38,309 nucleotides of DNA, from NCBI GenBank assembly GCA_000226015.1, contig JH152989.1, forward strand, positions 15,027-53,335, given 5' to 3'. Position numbers and translations under genes: made by a program. Position 1 is the first letter of the stretch. The number at the start of each line of letters is the position of its first letter. The notes under the pieces were generated by a model, which did no database searches, was not told the DNA's origin, and saw only the letters and a list, made by a program, of their open reading frames with translations. Shown in pieces: positions 22,323-33,401 of this stretch. This DNA is from Mnemiopsis leidyi. Its lineage: Eukaryota > Ctenophora > Tentaculata > Lobata > Bolinopsidae.

Positions 22323-25300
22323 CTAAGATTCATAGTACCGAATAAACCACTCCACATAGCCCCTCAACAGTTCCCCGATAAACCCAGGATATCTGGTCAG
22401 ATCGTATTTCGTGTTGAGGATGTTAGCGAAGGTTCCCCGTAACCGGTTGTCAGTGGGAGCGTCCAGCACTGTGAAGACTAAGTCTAGACGTCCCTGTTTC
22501 TCGAAGAAGTCTGGCATTTTAGACATGGTTTCAGTGTGGTTGAACTTTATTGCTATTTGAGCCCACCTGGAAAGTTATTTCGTTAGAAAGAGACTTGAGG
22601 CTGAGCTCTGGATAAGTATGTGATTTTCTAGTAATGAGAAATCTAGCAGATTATGATGAATCGGTGTGATCCGTTGTGGTTACATTTTAAAACTCTCGCC
22701 CCATCTTATTCTCGCTATCGCTTTTATCTGAGTGAGAAATTTCGAGGGATATAAACAAGTTATGACCTGGTAGTAAGCCAGAATTTGTATCATTACTTAT
22801 ACTTCTTTTCCGTGGCCTTTCTCAAAGTGACACCCAGGTTTCATCAGGGCTAATAATAGATGTCAGCATCCTTGGGGACTAGGGACATATACATATGGAT
22901 TGTGGGGTGACCGATGAGAATTTATTTGCCATCTATCGACATTGAGAAAAGTTATCACCTACCGCCAATTGACTAATTAAAGTAAAAACACAAGTTATTG
23001 ACATGAGCTCCAGGGTATTTTCCTATAATTTCTTTGTTAGATGGAGTTCAGGATTCAGAATTTTGACTTCAAAATTTATCAAATTGGTTGATCCACTTTG
23101 GTTCACAGAATTAGATACTGCCTCTTAGTGGCAAAACTTTATTTTTTAGGGGTACATACATGGCGAAAATGTCTGGATCGCTATCAGCTTTGCTGGTAAA
23201 ACTGAAGACCTTGTCCAGCCGGTTAATCAGTCTCTTCCAGTTCCTCGTCCTTGTTTCTGTCATATTCACCTTCTTCACAACATTCTCCATTCGTTCTAGA
23301 ACTATCATCATCTGGGGAAATATATTAACTTTTCCTCTTTATAAGCACAGAAAGTCAAGTGTAATCTACTGAAACTGTCCCTTTAAAAGTTGAGATGTAC
23401 TCGTTTGACTTTATGACCAAGGTCACTCTCACAAATTGTCATTTACTTGGTCTATGATTAGGGCACTTTAAACAGGGCAGATTTTAATGTGAATCATGTC
23501 AAGAATTTATTATAATAACCCCAGGAATTCAACAGTAACTCGCCATTCAAATTGTTTTCCGCAGTCGAGATTCGATTAATGTTAGGAAATTTGTCTTTGC
23601 AAGGCGAATACAAACAGCAAATTCAATTTCAATGATGCATGACCAAGCCTCACTTAATATGAGACGATCTAGATTAACAGTTTTCCACTCAAACCACATT
23701 CTAAAAGGATTTTTGTACCTATCAGAAACATTTATTATTTAAACTGTCGGTCGTAAGATAAACCGTTAACCGTTAACCTGTGAACGAAGATTTGGAGCAC
23801 TGCTAGCTAGAGGACCGGTTCCATGCTTGAACGACTCAGCAATATCAGCCAACACCCACTTGTTTTCCCTCTGTTTCCGACTCCTGGTTAAAGCCCGGTA
23901 TATCTGTACACACTCTTCGTATATCTCCGACTGGAAAAGCTTCATAGGCACCTGAGTGTGAGGTCGTTCCAGCCACACAAATATATCCCTCTCGATCTCT
24001 TTGTCGGTTTCAAACCCGAACTCCTCGTACAACACATGGACAAAGTCAGCTGTGTCTACAGACTGGTATTTGTAGAGGTCCAGGTACTTCCTGAGACCAC
24101 GGTCTAATTCAGCCCTGCCGGTGCGGTTAGCTATGTATTCTAAGAAGAGACCACCTTTGTTGTAGTGGACGTACGTGAACCCGTGGAAGGGATGTTCGTT
24201 AGTTAAATAGGGGGTGAGGATCTTGTACTTGGCACTGAATCCGGTGTAAGATTCCAGAACTCCTTTCAGAGAGATGTATCTCCACCGTCTCAGATACTCC
24301 CCGATTTTAGGATCTCCGTAGTACTCCTCCATCAGCTCCAGCTCCTCGAACGTGGTGACACCCTCAGCCAGCCATATGTCACCCGCGTACTTTGGCGTGA
24401 CCAGGTTACCAAACCAGCTGTGAATCATTTCGTGAGCAATCACATTGGCGTAGATAAAGTTAGGGCCGGCTGTGTTGTCGAAGTCGATGTTTGTGGCGGC
24501 GATGAAGTTCATTTGGGGGAATTCCATCCCTTTGAAGGCGTAGCCGGGTGGTGTTAGGACAACATCGTACGTTCCCCAGTCGTATCTTCCGTACCATTTC
24601 TCACAGATATCCATCATTTCAGGTATCTGAAACGATTTTCTATCAGTATCACTGTGCGAACTTCCTAATGATCGGTGCAAATTGAAATTAGTCTACCGTG
24701 GAGAACAGGATACGATTATCGGAAATTCGATTTATATTAGCCGATCTAGGTCTAGGTCTAAATCAAATAATAAGGAAGAACTGCGATGCTATTCTCACCA
24801 TACTAAAGATCCTCCCTGGATCAGCTCTGAGTCTCTCCATAACAGACCGCTCACCCCAGACCTTGATAGACGGCACGGCTGCCTCCTCAGTCATAGCTGA
24901 CTCGTTATGTTCCCTCACGTCTACAGCCACCATGTCCGCCACAGTGATGGCAATGAGAAAGGGAGGAACAGGGAGGTCTTGTCGGAACTGAACAGTCTCC
25001 CAGGTACCATCATCTGTCTCCTCAACAGTTGTGGAGATGATGGAGCCACTCATTAGGACTGTGAAGGGTTTCTTGACGCTGATCTCGGATTGGTAAGGGA
25101 ACTTGAGAGCAGGGGTATCCTGACAAGGGATCCAGCCCCGAGCATCAGAGGGTTGGGTGGTTGAAACCAGGAAGTACTGGTTGTCCTCTGTCTGGTGTGG
25201 GGGGATGAAGTGGAGTGCTGAGGTCTTGTCCGAGACAGAATAGTGGATCCTCAGTCTGAATTCTCCCACGTAATCTATTGGATCTTTTATTTGTAGAACA

Positions 25301-25755
25301 CACTGGAGAACTGATATTGTAATTGAATCGTTGCAAGCCTTTTCAAATTCCACCTTTTTACCTGTATCAATGTTTTCGATATCCGTGACTGTTACGTGAG
25401 GTCCGATATCCAAATTAAGATCTGGTCCCACTTTTCCAAACTTGGACATCATCCAAGAAGGTTTTAGTTTGACGAAGGTTGTGTCCACATAACCAGTGAC
25501 AGACCTCTCCTCGTGCATTTTGACCGTCAGTTTGAGTGACAAGTACAGTGTCCGGTAACTGTTTATATCCGCATATGTGTGATCTCGGTGCTCAAGTCTG
25601 AGGTCAAAAACTGTGTCTAAGAGATCACTTTCACTTTCATTCTCCTGAGTTTCACTTTCGCTATTCTCATAGCCAAAAGTGAAGCCATGTGTCGACTCTA
25701 GAGAAATCAAAAGCAAGAGAAAAACTAAGCTGTAGGTAAATCTGCGCTCTGTCAT
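22323..25755 (-). CDS. Secreted M1 metallopeptidase of the LTA4 hydrolase/aminopeptidase B group
   Basis: Exons (minus): 25755-24799, 24626-23778, 23311-23160 and 22566-22323; phases 0, 0 and 2 match, giving about 733 residues. Residues 1-23 form a signal peptide (MTERRF then a Leu-rich core). Residues near 180-250 carry SALHFIPPHQ...GWIPCQDTP, as in LTA4H (SALQWL...ILPCQDTP). The catalytic domain has HEMIH (384-388) and, 18 residues on, Glu407 in WLAEG, the M1 zinc ligands and general base. YNKG with Tyr474 matches the YEKG proton donor. The exopeptidase motif is KGMEF rather than GxMEN: the Glu is kept, the Asn is replaced by Phe. The last exons match the LTA4H helical C-terminal domain, with QGRLDL where the human enzyme has QGRMKF, so the carboxylate-binding Arg is kept and the Lys lost. 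Several N-x-S/T sites fit secretion. It likely removes N-terminal residues from extracellular peptides; epoxide hydrolase activity cannot be inferred. An in-frame ATG at 25785 would spoil the signal peptide. Human LTA4H and aminopeptidase B are 611 and 650 residues. Confidence 0.87.
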
Positions 25756-27491
25756 GGTTGAAACCGAGACGCAAACCAGGACCAAAATGGAAATAGGATT
25801 TCAAGATCACTAGGCTGCAGTTGAAGCAGAGTGCTCTCTAACTGTATTATGTAGGATATAAAATCAGATGGATCGATGTTCAAACGTTGTCCTGTTAGTG
25901 TTAATTCTCCCGGTCCAGAGACAAGATAGATCAATTGGAATTGGTTGGGATCCTCCTGTTATTATCAAATTGTTACGATCAAATATCCCGAAATAATAAC
26001 CTGTGCTAAATTGATCTTAATGAATTGTAATTTGAATTGTCGTCAGCTCCAGACTATCAAAATCGAATATGATTATGAAGCGAAGTCAATCGCATTATCC
26101 TGTCTAATTGTGTTAAGAATGTCATATGTTGATCGATTGCGATGCAGGCCAACTGATATTCAAAGAGGAAATCCCCAATCGATAAGGATCAAATGAAAAT
26201 AATCAAGTTTCTTGGAACATTCTATTGGTTCATTAGTCTGCTCGCAGATATCTTTTAACTGCAAGTACCCAATGGAATAAGATTGAAAAGGAAATTCAAT
26301 AAGGACATACAATCTAGGGAGGTGACACGAAATGGTACAAATTAGGCACTTGCAAATTTCCGTCTACCACGTATAAAATCGAGAGGGTAAAATCTCAAAA
26401 TTTGTACGACAAAGAAATGATTTTGTTAACGGCAACACTGATCCTGTCCCCCTTTTTCAGGTAGGTACTAGGTAAACCCTAATTAGGTTTTACTTGGTCC
26501 CCTGTATATCTTCCGGTTGAAAGGATATTAAAAACGAGTTGTGACCGTAATTGTATTTGCAGTTTCGAAAATGTACACAATAAGGTGATAATTTTTCGTC
26601 AGAATTAGAAGTCAGGCTTAGGAGCAAAGCAGGCCGACGTTTTATTACATAGAATGTCTATTAAAGTATTAAAACCTTCAAAAGATACATGGGGTTCATT
26701 CTTCAGTGATACGGGTATAGTGAAATAAACTTTGTGGTTTCTAAGTATGCATATTGCATCTAGCTTTTCAACCTACACAATGAAACAAAATTGCGAGAAA
26801 ATGATCTGATTTCGTGAGTAGTCCTTGTCGAGGTTTTGATGTGCAGCTGCAAAATGCCGCACAAATATGTGGACCTTTATCCGCAGTTGGCGGTGGAGTT
26901 CCGAAGTATAAAAGCATACATTGCATGGATATTTTTGGAATACTTCCACGATCAACGATGGCCTTCGGGCTCTGCAAGGTGTAGATCAAGTGCTAATAGT
27001 AATTATTCTGCATAACGACAAATTATCTAGCTTTGACATTTGCGCATCCTAGCAGTACCCTCGGAAAAATGCGATATGCTTTCTCCGCTAACTCTAAGGG
27101 AAATTGCATTTTGTTCTATCCGATCAAGGGAGACAGCCACCGCCATGAATTAATCTATTACCTTCACATTATACGTGTATAAATCTAATCCCGCTGGTCG
27201 GCATGCATACTCATAGTCATAGCACTATATTTATGAGTCTTTCTCTATAGGGTCTACAGCACAAATCACTATATGTATTATATTACCATTTATCACTACT
27301 CGTCTCCACTCTTCAGTCCCAGGTTTATTTATAGCGGTCGGCCACTTCATTTATACTGTACTTTATCATTACTAGCAGGGACCCGCGGCCTCCGGCCGTT
27401 GACATCTTGGAGCTTTATAGTATTAAGCTAATTTAATTGATTCAGTGGATGAAGAAAAAGGCATTTATTTGGAATCGTTCGCTAATCGTTT
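25756..27491. other. Upstream flank of the peptidase gene, no gene recognised
   Basis: Contains the probable promoter and 5' UTR of the minus-strand peptidase. A minus frame at 25752-25934 overlaps its start and is probably leader sequence. A slightly GC-richer patch at 26790-26990 is open in frames on both strands but matches nothing I know. A near-palindrome GTAAACCCTAATTAGGTTTTAC lies near 26472. Confidence 0.35.
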
Positions 27492-27654
27492 NNNNNNNNN
27501 NNNNNNNNNNNNNNNNNNNNNNNNNNNNNNNNNNNNNNNNNNNNNNNNNNNNNNNNNNNNNNNNNNNNNNNNNNNNNNNNNNNNNNNNNNNNNNNNNNNN
27601 NNNNNNNNNNNNNNNNNNNNNNNNNNNNNNNNNNNNNNNNNNNNNNNNNNNNNN
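27492..27654. other. Assembly gap (Ns)
   Basis: A run of 163 undetermined bases. It sits just left of GC-rich inverted repeats, which probably caused the break. Frames crossing it are meaningless. Confidence 0.99.
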
Positions 27655-27824
27655 GCTACCTCTGGCGGACGTCGCGTGCTAAAAGGACTCGAGTTAAAGC
27701 AAAGCGTGCGATTTTAGATTATATTTGTCTGACTTTGTCCGAAAAAAATAAAAATGCAAATGTCGAGAGGGTGCGCGCTGCTGTACAATGTACAAATCGC
27801 GCATTGCTCATGCTCTTTGTCACG

Positions 27825-28296
27825 GTTATACCCAACTCACGTCTCACGCAGCTAAAGCTGAACGTTTCGTTAAAACGGTAGATGGATATAATCTCGTCAA
27901 ATGCTTTAAGCGCGGGGCCCTTTTGTGCGCATCGCGCGCGCGCCACCATAAGAGGTTGTTGGATTTTTCTAACTGCGTAGCAGCGCCGACGCGCGCGGCC
28001 TAGGCACCTTTGACGAGATGATATCTGCAAACGTTCTCACCAGGAGAGCAACAAGCTGCGAGCCGCGCGCAAGTCGGGTAACATCTCGACAAAGGCACCT
28101 GGCTGCTCTAACCAAAGCCCTTTTCACACGTTTGGTTAAGTGAAGGTACCTGGTTAGGTGAAGCGCGCAAAAGGGTTCTGGTTAGAGTTGGCGAGGTGTT
28201 ATCCGACTCGCGCGCGGCTCGTAGCTTGCTGCTCTTCTGGTGAGACTTTTCTTGGCGAGACGTTTCGTAAGAACGTAAGTCAGATATCATCTCGTC
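27825..28296. repeat. GC-rich nest of inverted repeats, three related arms
   Basis: The left arm 28012-28144 and right arm 28151-28296 are diverged reverse complements around a GGTACC centre (28145-28150). Both begin, read inward, GACGAGATGATATCTG and share GAGCCGCGCGC, AAGCT(G/A)CGAG and CTCTAACCA. A third arm, in the orientation of the right one, is at 27825-27903 (GTTAT...GAACGTTTCGTT...GATATAATCTCGTCA). The block is rich in GCGC words, unlike its AT-rich surroundings, and lies beside the assembly gap. No protein frame is credible here. It is likely a fold-back or MITE-like family, with another partial copy at 21264-21323. Confidence 0.75.
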
Positions 28297-29431
28297 ATGA
28301 AGGTTATAGCAACTTTTTACGTTTCCCAAAGCAACAAAAACGCTTAGATTTTAGGGCAAATTTATGAATAAATACATTATAAATAAATAATAATTATTAA
28401 GTTATGATGACAGCGTCATGGCACACAATCACTCAAAGTATCAGAATAAATTTACAAATTATTGAAAACTAAGAAATATGAAAAATCTAATGAATGTTTA
28501 TAAATCTTTTCTGAGCAAAATAGGATTATTCTTAACATAAGTATTATACCTAAACTTATTTTCCAAATAATTTACATCTTCTATTCTATTTTAAGCTTCA
28601 TCAGAGATTTCCCACATAAATTAATCATTTTTAAAAAGTTATTTTTGCATTATTGAAGTGAGTTTTGATGGTACTTAGGGGTATTCGAGGGATGAACTTT
28701 GACCAAAATGAAGATCAGTTAGCTGATAACAGTTTTGGCCTGATCCCTCAGATTCGATTCTATGAGACATGAATTGAATATCACTACCATTCTTTTGTAG
28801 TTTTCAAAGAATTTTAAGATTTTTAACCTGATATTTAAACAGACAAAAAATTCTTTTTATTCAAGTTTTATACAAATTTTTATTTTCGGGATAAACCCGT
28901 TTTTTTATATAGGGACAATTATGTTTCGAATGTAACTTTATTTTACTTTTTAATAGTTTAAAAGTTTGATTCGTTGAAAGTTGAACGTGTAACTTAATAA
29001 TTATTTTTTACTTGCCTTTTTTACATGAACACCAATCACCATCTGCTGTTTAAAGCCAAACTATGGATGGCGAGGACAATTTTGTAATACAGCTGTATTG
29101 CTCCCAGTTGCCTGCCAGAACTATTTAGGCTTGTTTCAAGTCTTAAGGTTTTTCAGTTGTTGTTTATTGCTAGACAGGCGCCGGAAATGAGTCACAACGT
29201 GAGACAAGTTGTTAAATGTATAAAGTGTTTGATTTCATCTGCGGCATCAATAATAGCTTATTCTGAACTGTTAATATTCCAGAGACTACACTTTGTATCT
29301 TTATGAACTATATAGGGTAAGGCACTGAACTTACCTGGGTACCTCAGTCCCTCTTGTCTATGACAACAATAGGAGGGGACAGCAGACAGTTCACAGTAGA
29401 GATAGAGTCACGCAGTGCACAGTTACACTGA
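28297..29431. other. AT-rich stretch, no gene recognised
   Basis: Very AT-rich (poly-A/T runs around 28360-29020). A 14-bp palindrome AATACAGCTGTATT lies at about 29088. No coding exon is supported. Confidence 0.4.
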
Positions 29432-29665
29432 CCATGACACCGTTAAATTTGCCCCATGGTCAATGGTCAGAAAAATTCACCATGACCATCCTAGAGAATT
29501 TGAATTTTTGCCATGGTTATCCCGAATTTTTGAAAATATTTGACCATGTCATTTTCGAAGATTTGAGCATGTTTATGGTTGAAAACCTTGGACCATTAGA
29601 CCATGACACCCGGACATAGGCCAAATGGTCAAAAAAAATCGTAGTCATCTTTGCCCACCCTTCCT
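29432..29665 (+). repeat. Dispersed CCATGG/TTGACCA element, copy 2
   Basis: Related to 14421-14600 by the shared ordered blocks listed there. This copy is longer and holds many ATGGTCA/TGACCAT words in both orientations, giving internal hairpin potential. A GGTAAGGCACTG 12-mer precedes both copies (29318 and 14421), so the element may extend left with an insertion in this copy. Confidence 0.65.
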
Positions 29666-30136
29666 TCACTTTGGAATACTGGTCATCTCTTCTAAAAGAC
29701 CAGATCTTCGATTGGACTAAATCCTCTAATAGGGAGCTAATGTTTTAGCTACAATATTCTGTTTTACACCTTGCAAGGATGTGGAATGACAGCGATCTTT
29801 TTGTTTCTTCTGAATCTTGTATTCACAGCCCTCTTCGACTTGGTTAAAATTGTCTGAAAAAAGATTTATGAACCAGAAAAACCATTTTTGGATAAATGTT
29901 AATGGCCCGATAGCACAACTATGTTTGATACTTCTTTTCCCTTTGAGTCTTCCTCTGTTGCCCTCCAATGTCCAATTCAGATAGGTCTGCTCTCTTTGTC
30001 TGCGCATGTTTATCCAAATCCTATGTATCAGTGATTATGTATTATTGTGGTTTCAGTTAGTGTGACTGTTAATTATAGTTTAATTCTACTCATTACCTTG
30101 TTATAGAGACAGGCTTCAACTGCAGTTTTCAATGTA
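29666..30136. other. Upstream flank and 5' UTR of the F-BAR gene
   Basis: Contains a LINE-like fragment and, from about 30117, a probable exon start (TTGTTATAG acceptor) leading to the F-BAR start codon at 30137. An upstream non-coding exon is therefore likely but not located. Confidence 0.4.
29930..30028 (-). pseudogene. Possible LINE reverse-transcriptase C-terminal fragment
   Basis: The minus frame reads RIWINMRRQREQ followed by TYLNWTLEGNRGRLKGKRS. This resembles the conserved end of non-LTR retrotransposon ORF2 proteins (pattern: WIGH..R....., then LRWTPEGKRKRGRPK). The similarity fades on both sides and the piece is far too short to be active. The call rests on one short motif. Confidence 0.4.
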
Positions 30137-32455
30137 ATGACCGATTTGAATTGGGGAGAGACCCTCTGGGTAAGTTTTCCATTTTTTATTGAATCCCTAA
30201 TAATTTATTGGTAATATTATCACAGAATTTGGGCACTCTTTACAACTACCTATACTAATGTTTGTCGGAGCCAAGAAACATTAAGGAAAGAAAAAAAAGT
30301 ACTTACAAGGACTTTATAATCAAACATTAGATTTTAGAACAGCTGGTCTTGAGCAATGAGACGAACCAAGTTATGTACTATGTAGAAGTGAAGTAATTTA
30401 ACTTTATCATTAGCACTTTATTACAACAATGCCTCAATAAATGTATTTAATTTGTAGTGTTGAAATAGTTTAAAACAAGGACTATTCATGAATATGTCAA
30501 ATTCATGCTCAGGCCCAGACTAGAGTGAGGATCAGTCAATAAATTCGGGCTTGTTGCCACATCAAATGTATGTTCACTTAGTTATTTTCTCAGGACCAGT
30601 GGGACAGAGTACAAGAGCATACTGAACATGGCTTAGATTTCACTAAAAAGTGCCAAGATTTTGTTCGAGATAGGATTAAGGTTGAAATAGAATATGCCAA
30701 AAACTTAAGGTAAACATTAACACAAAGAATAAAATAAATATTCATGATATAGTTCAAGAATTATTACTTTCAGTTTTTACCCTAAGTTTTCAATTATTAT
30801 GATCACACAAATTTCTTTTTGGCCCTTGATAGGTGGCTTGCTTAAGCCTCAAAGAATTCAATTCTTATAGGAAGCACTCTTAAATTTGATTACAAGGTAT
30901 TATATCTGAATTGTTGGAACATTTTACTACTTCATTCTATTCTAAAAGGCTATTATTTCAATGTCATAGCAGAATGATTTATTATTTTATAACAATGCTT
31001 AATATTAGCTACATGCACATTTGAGATCAAGGAAACAGAAATATTACATTGTAATTTTTTCAGGGGTCTTAAGAAACGCTACAAACTGAAAAACGCTGAA
31101 GATGACACTGCCAAGTAAGTACTAAAATTGCATTGCAAATGTTACAACATGTATACAATTTTCAGTTTTAAAATTTTCCAATTTTTACCTAGAGTATTGA
31201 TTGTTTTTAAAACATTTTCCATTGAAATCCCATGTAATTACTTTGATTGAATGCAATATCATTGCAAACTACTTTCATTAATTGTTATCCAAATTGTCTG
31301 ATCAACATGTACTTGATTTGTAGTTCTCATGGGGCCAGGACGAGTATTAAGGAATCTGTTAGGAATCTTAGTAGAAGGTCCAACACCTCCCTTGATGACC
31401 AAAAGTAAAAACATTTGTATAGTTGTATCATCACAATATGTGCTGCAGCTACGAAATCATGATCAATTAATGCAGCTAAATGTCTCAGAGCACCTATGGT
31501 TAATACCTATATGTTTCATAGACCAGACTGAACTGTTGCAGTGCTGTTCAATCACATAGACTGTCACTCAAATTATATGTCTAGGATTTTTCGGCTATTT
31601 GGAATTGGCTTTGCTCTGATTTGGTACTTGTCTTAAGCCTTTTTATGGCTATGCTGTATGCTTACTCAAAAATCCATTAGCTATAATTTCGTGTCTTATC
31701 TATTAGATCAGCTTAACATATTTGTCTGGATGTTTGATTCATTTCTAGCTATGCCTTTATGAATGTCCGTCCTAGAATGTTTTTGAAAATGATGAGCTAA
31801 TACCCTTTTTTTATTTTCATTTGCTATCTTTATGTTCCATTTGCAGATTATTATACTTGCTATCCTTTGTATTCTATGCTATGCATGTATCAAGATCCTC
31901 CCAATTCCACTACTTTGTCCCTACTGCATTTCTCATAACCTGTTGAATCCAAAAGAACAAATAATGATTTAACAGCACCGTGAATTATCTTATTATTGCA
32001 GTTTAGAATCTGCTGTTCTTACTCTTACTTGCACGTGCCATATGTTCATATCTCAACTTTTCAGTTTCTCTACAATCAAAGCATATAATGTATTTCTTGG
32101 TCAACTCGAGCTGATAGCTAGAGATCACGAACTGGTGGCTGAGGGGCTTCAGGAAAAAGTTGCTGAACGGTTAAAATCTATCCACAAAGAAACAACAAAC
32201 AATAGGAAGAATGTATGTATTCTCAGTATACACAAATTCAAACATGTTTCTGAGGGAAACTAATCAATTTCAAAATCTATCGTTTTGGAAAATCAGGCCA
32301 GAATTTGGCAGCTATAAACCAGGTGATACCTTAATACACAAGCTTACATTATCTTCGTGTCTGCTTTTATAACAGTGTTGTTATATCCGCAGTTGTGTAA
32401 CACAGCAAACCAACTCCAACACGAGTACAAAGAATGGCAGGTCCACTTGGAGAGG
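30137..32455 (+). CDS. CIP4/TOCA-1/FBP17-type F-BAR protein, 5' exons (continues beyond window)
   Basis: Coding exons: 30137-30169, 30594-30709, 31064-31114, an optional 31324-31404, 32065-32212 and 32393-32455, all in phase with GT-AG ends. The start MTDLNWGETLWDQWDRVQ matches the family opening (WGTELWDQFD). Next come HTEHGLDFTKK, FVRDRIKVEIEYAKNLR and LKKRY of the first F-BAR helices, then FSTIKAYNVFLGQLELIA and HELVAEGLQEKV of the next helix, then LCNTANQLQHEYKEWQVHLE. F-BAR domains dimerise, bind curved membrane and in this family link Cdc42 to WASP-driven actin during endocytosis. Without the optional exon 137 residues are visible, roughly half of an F-BAR domain. The donor at 32456 (GTAAGT) opens an intron of at least 5.8 kb; I could not find the next exon before the window ends, so the rest of F-BAR, HR1 and SH3 parts lie outside. 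The in-frame ATG at 30137 fits the family N-terminus exactly. Confidence 0.85.
31324..31404 (+). CDS. Candidate cassette exon in the F-BAR gene (27 residues)
   Basis: 81 bases bounded by TTGATTTGTAG and AA|GTAAAA, starting with one base and ending with two, exactly the phase of the flanking exons, so inclusion or skipping keeps the frame. Either join gives AA+T (Asn). The encoded segment includes SIKESVRNLSRRSNTSLDDQ: basic, Ser-rich, with RRSNTS as a possible basophilic-kinase site. It would extend the loop after the first F-BAR helix, before FSTIKAY. Vertebrate relatives have a short Lys/Glu-rich loop there. Not proven to be spliced in. Confidence 0.55.
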
Positions 32456-33401
32456 GTAAGTGGAGAACTAAATCATGTTTTAAGTAGGATTAGTGAGAGC
32501 TTTTTTAAACTTGTCTGACCGTCCACTATGTATTACCAAATTAACCAGCTTAATAAGCTGGTTAGTTTATTATGAATCTTTCTTAAAATCGGCTTTCTTT
32601 CGAGGATTTCAGTCTCGTCTCGCAAATGAAATGTCTGATCAAACTTGAATAATATCCTTTCCCATCCTTATTTCTTTCTGGGATGATGTGTATCGCATAT
32701 TCGCCCCGTCCAGTTTACCTTCATTAACGAGTGTCACATATTCTCTTGTCACATGCATGTGTAGATTATCTTCAGACGGTCTAGAAGATTTATCTTGAGT
32801 AAATGTAGCTGATCTAAGATATTGTGGCTATACTATAACCTGGTTGTGTAATCACATGAGAAAAGGACGCACAATTGCGTGTCTTTTTCACTTTCTCTTC
32901 CTTCCTTGTCTTTTCCCCTCATAATTACACACATTAAATGTTTACTAAAACTTGTGTGAAAGCAGGAAACTTCAAGTGTTACCTGTCATGCCACGTGGGT
33001 CACGTGACATAGATAAAACTCGGGTGTTGACTTGTGCAGTGTATCACCCAGTAGACTAAATACAACTGTGGTGGCAGTACACATTGTGATAACAAGGCGT
33101 GTACAGTGGGTGTAGTTGAGTAGGAATAGATAAGAATGTGTAATTGTACACGTCTCTAATTCCCATCCTATCAATCCTGTAGATAATGCTCCTGTTATTG
33201 GTCTGACTAATTGCACGTCTAGTACTGTACATTTTACATGTAGTGCAAGCAGTGCATAATTAATTAACGATTTTGTCAAATAAGTTTTGTATGATTAACT
33301 GTAAGTGTTTTAAAGTCCTCAAAATATTTGAAATACAGTCTTCTGAGGAAAATTTCTTGTATATTTGTGCCCTGTGCGTTACTTAGAACTGATATTAAAA
33401 T
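32456..33401. other. Intron of the F-BAR gene, left part
   Basis: No exon recognised. Contains the hairpin at 32542-32564. A 97-codon minus frame at 32986-33279 has no recognisable features. Confidence 0.4.
32542..32564. repeat. 23-bp perfect hairpin
   Basis: TAACCAGCTTA-A-TAAGCTGGTTA: 11-base arms around one central base, in the large F-BAR intron. Function unknown. Confidence 0.85.

Noticed and set aside
25752..25934. Minus frame overlapping the peptidase start
   Set aside because: Different phase from the signal-peptide frame and no recognisable features; probably leader or promoter sequence.
26768..26989. Overlapping minus frames in a GC-richer patch, considered as an exon or transposase fragment
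   Set aside because: Several frames on both strands are open at once and none shows a family motif; no basis for choosing one.
31329..31559. 76-codon plus frame starting MGPGRVLRN
   Set aside because: It is an out-of-phase shadow of the candidate F-BAR exon 31324-31404; the frame in phase with the neighbouring exons is the credible one.
32986..33279. 97-codon minus frame in the F-BAR intron
   Set aside because: Hydrophobic and Cys/Thr-rich without any domain pattern or splice context.
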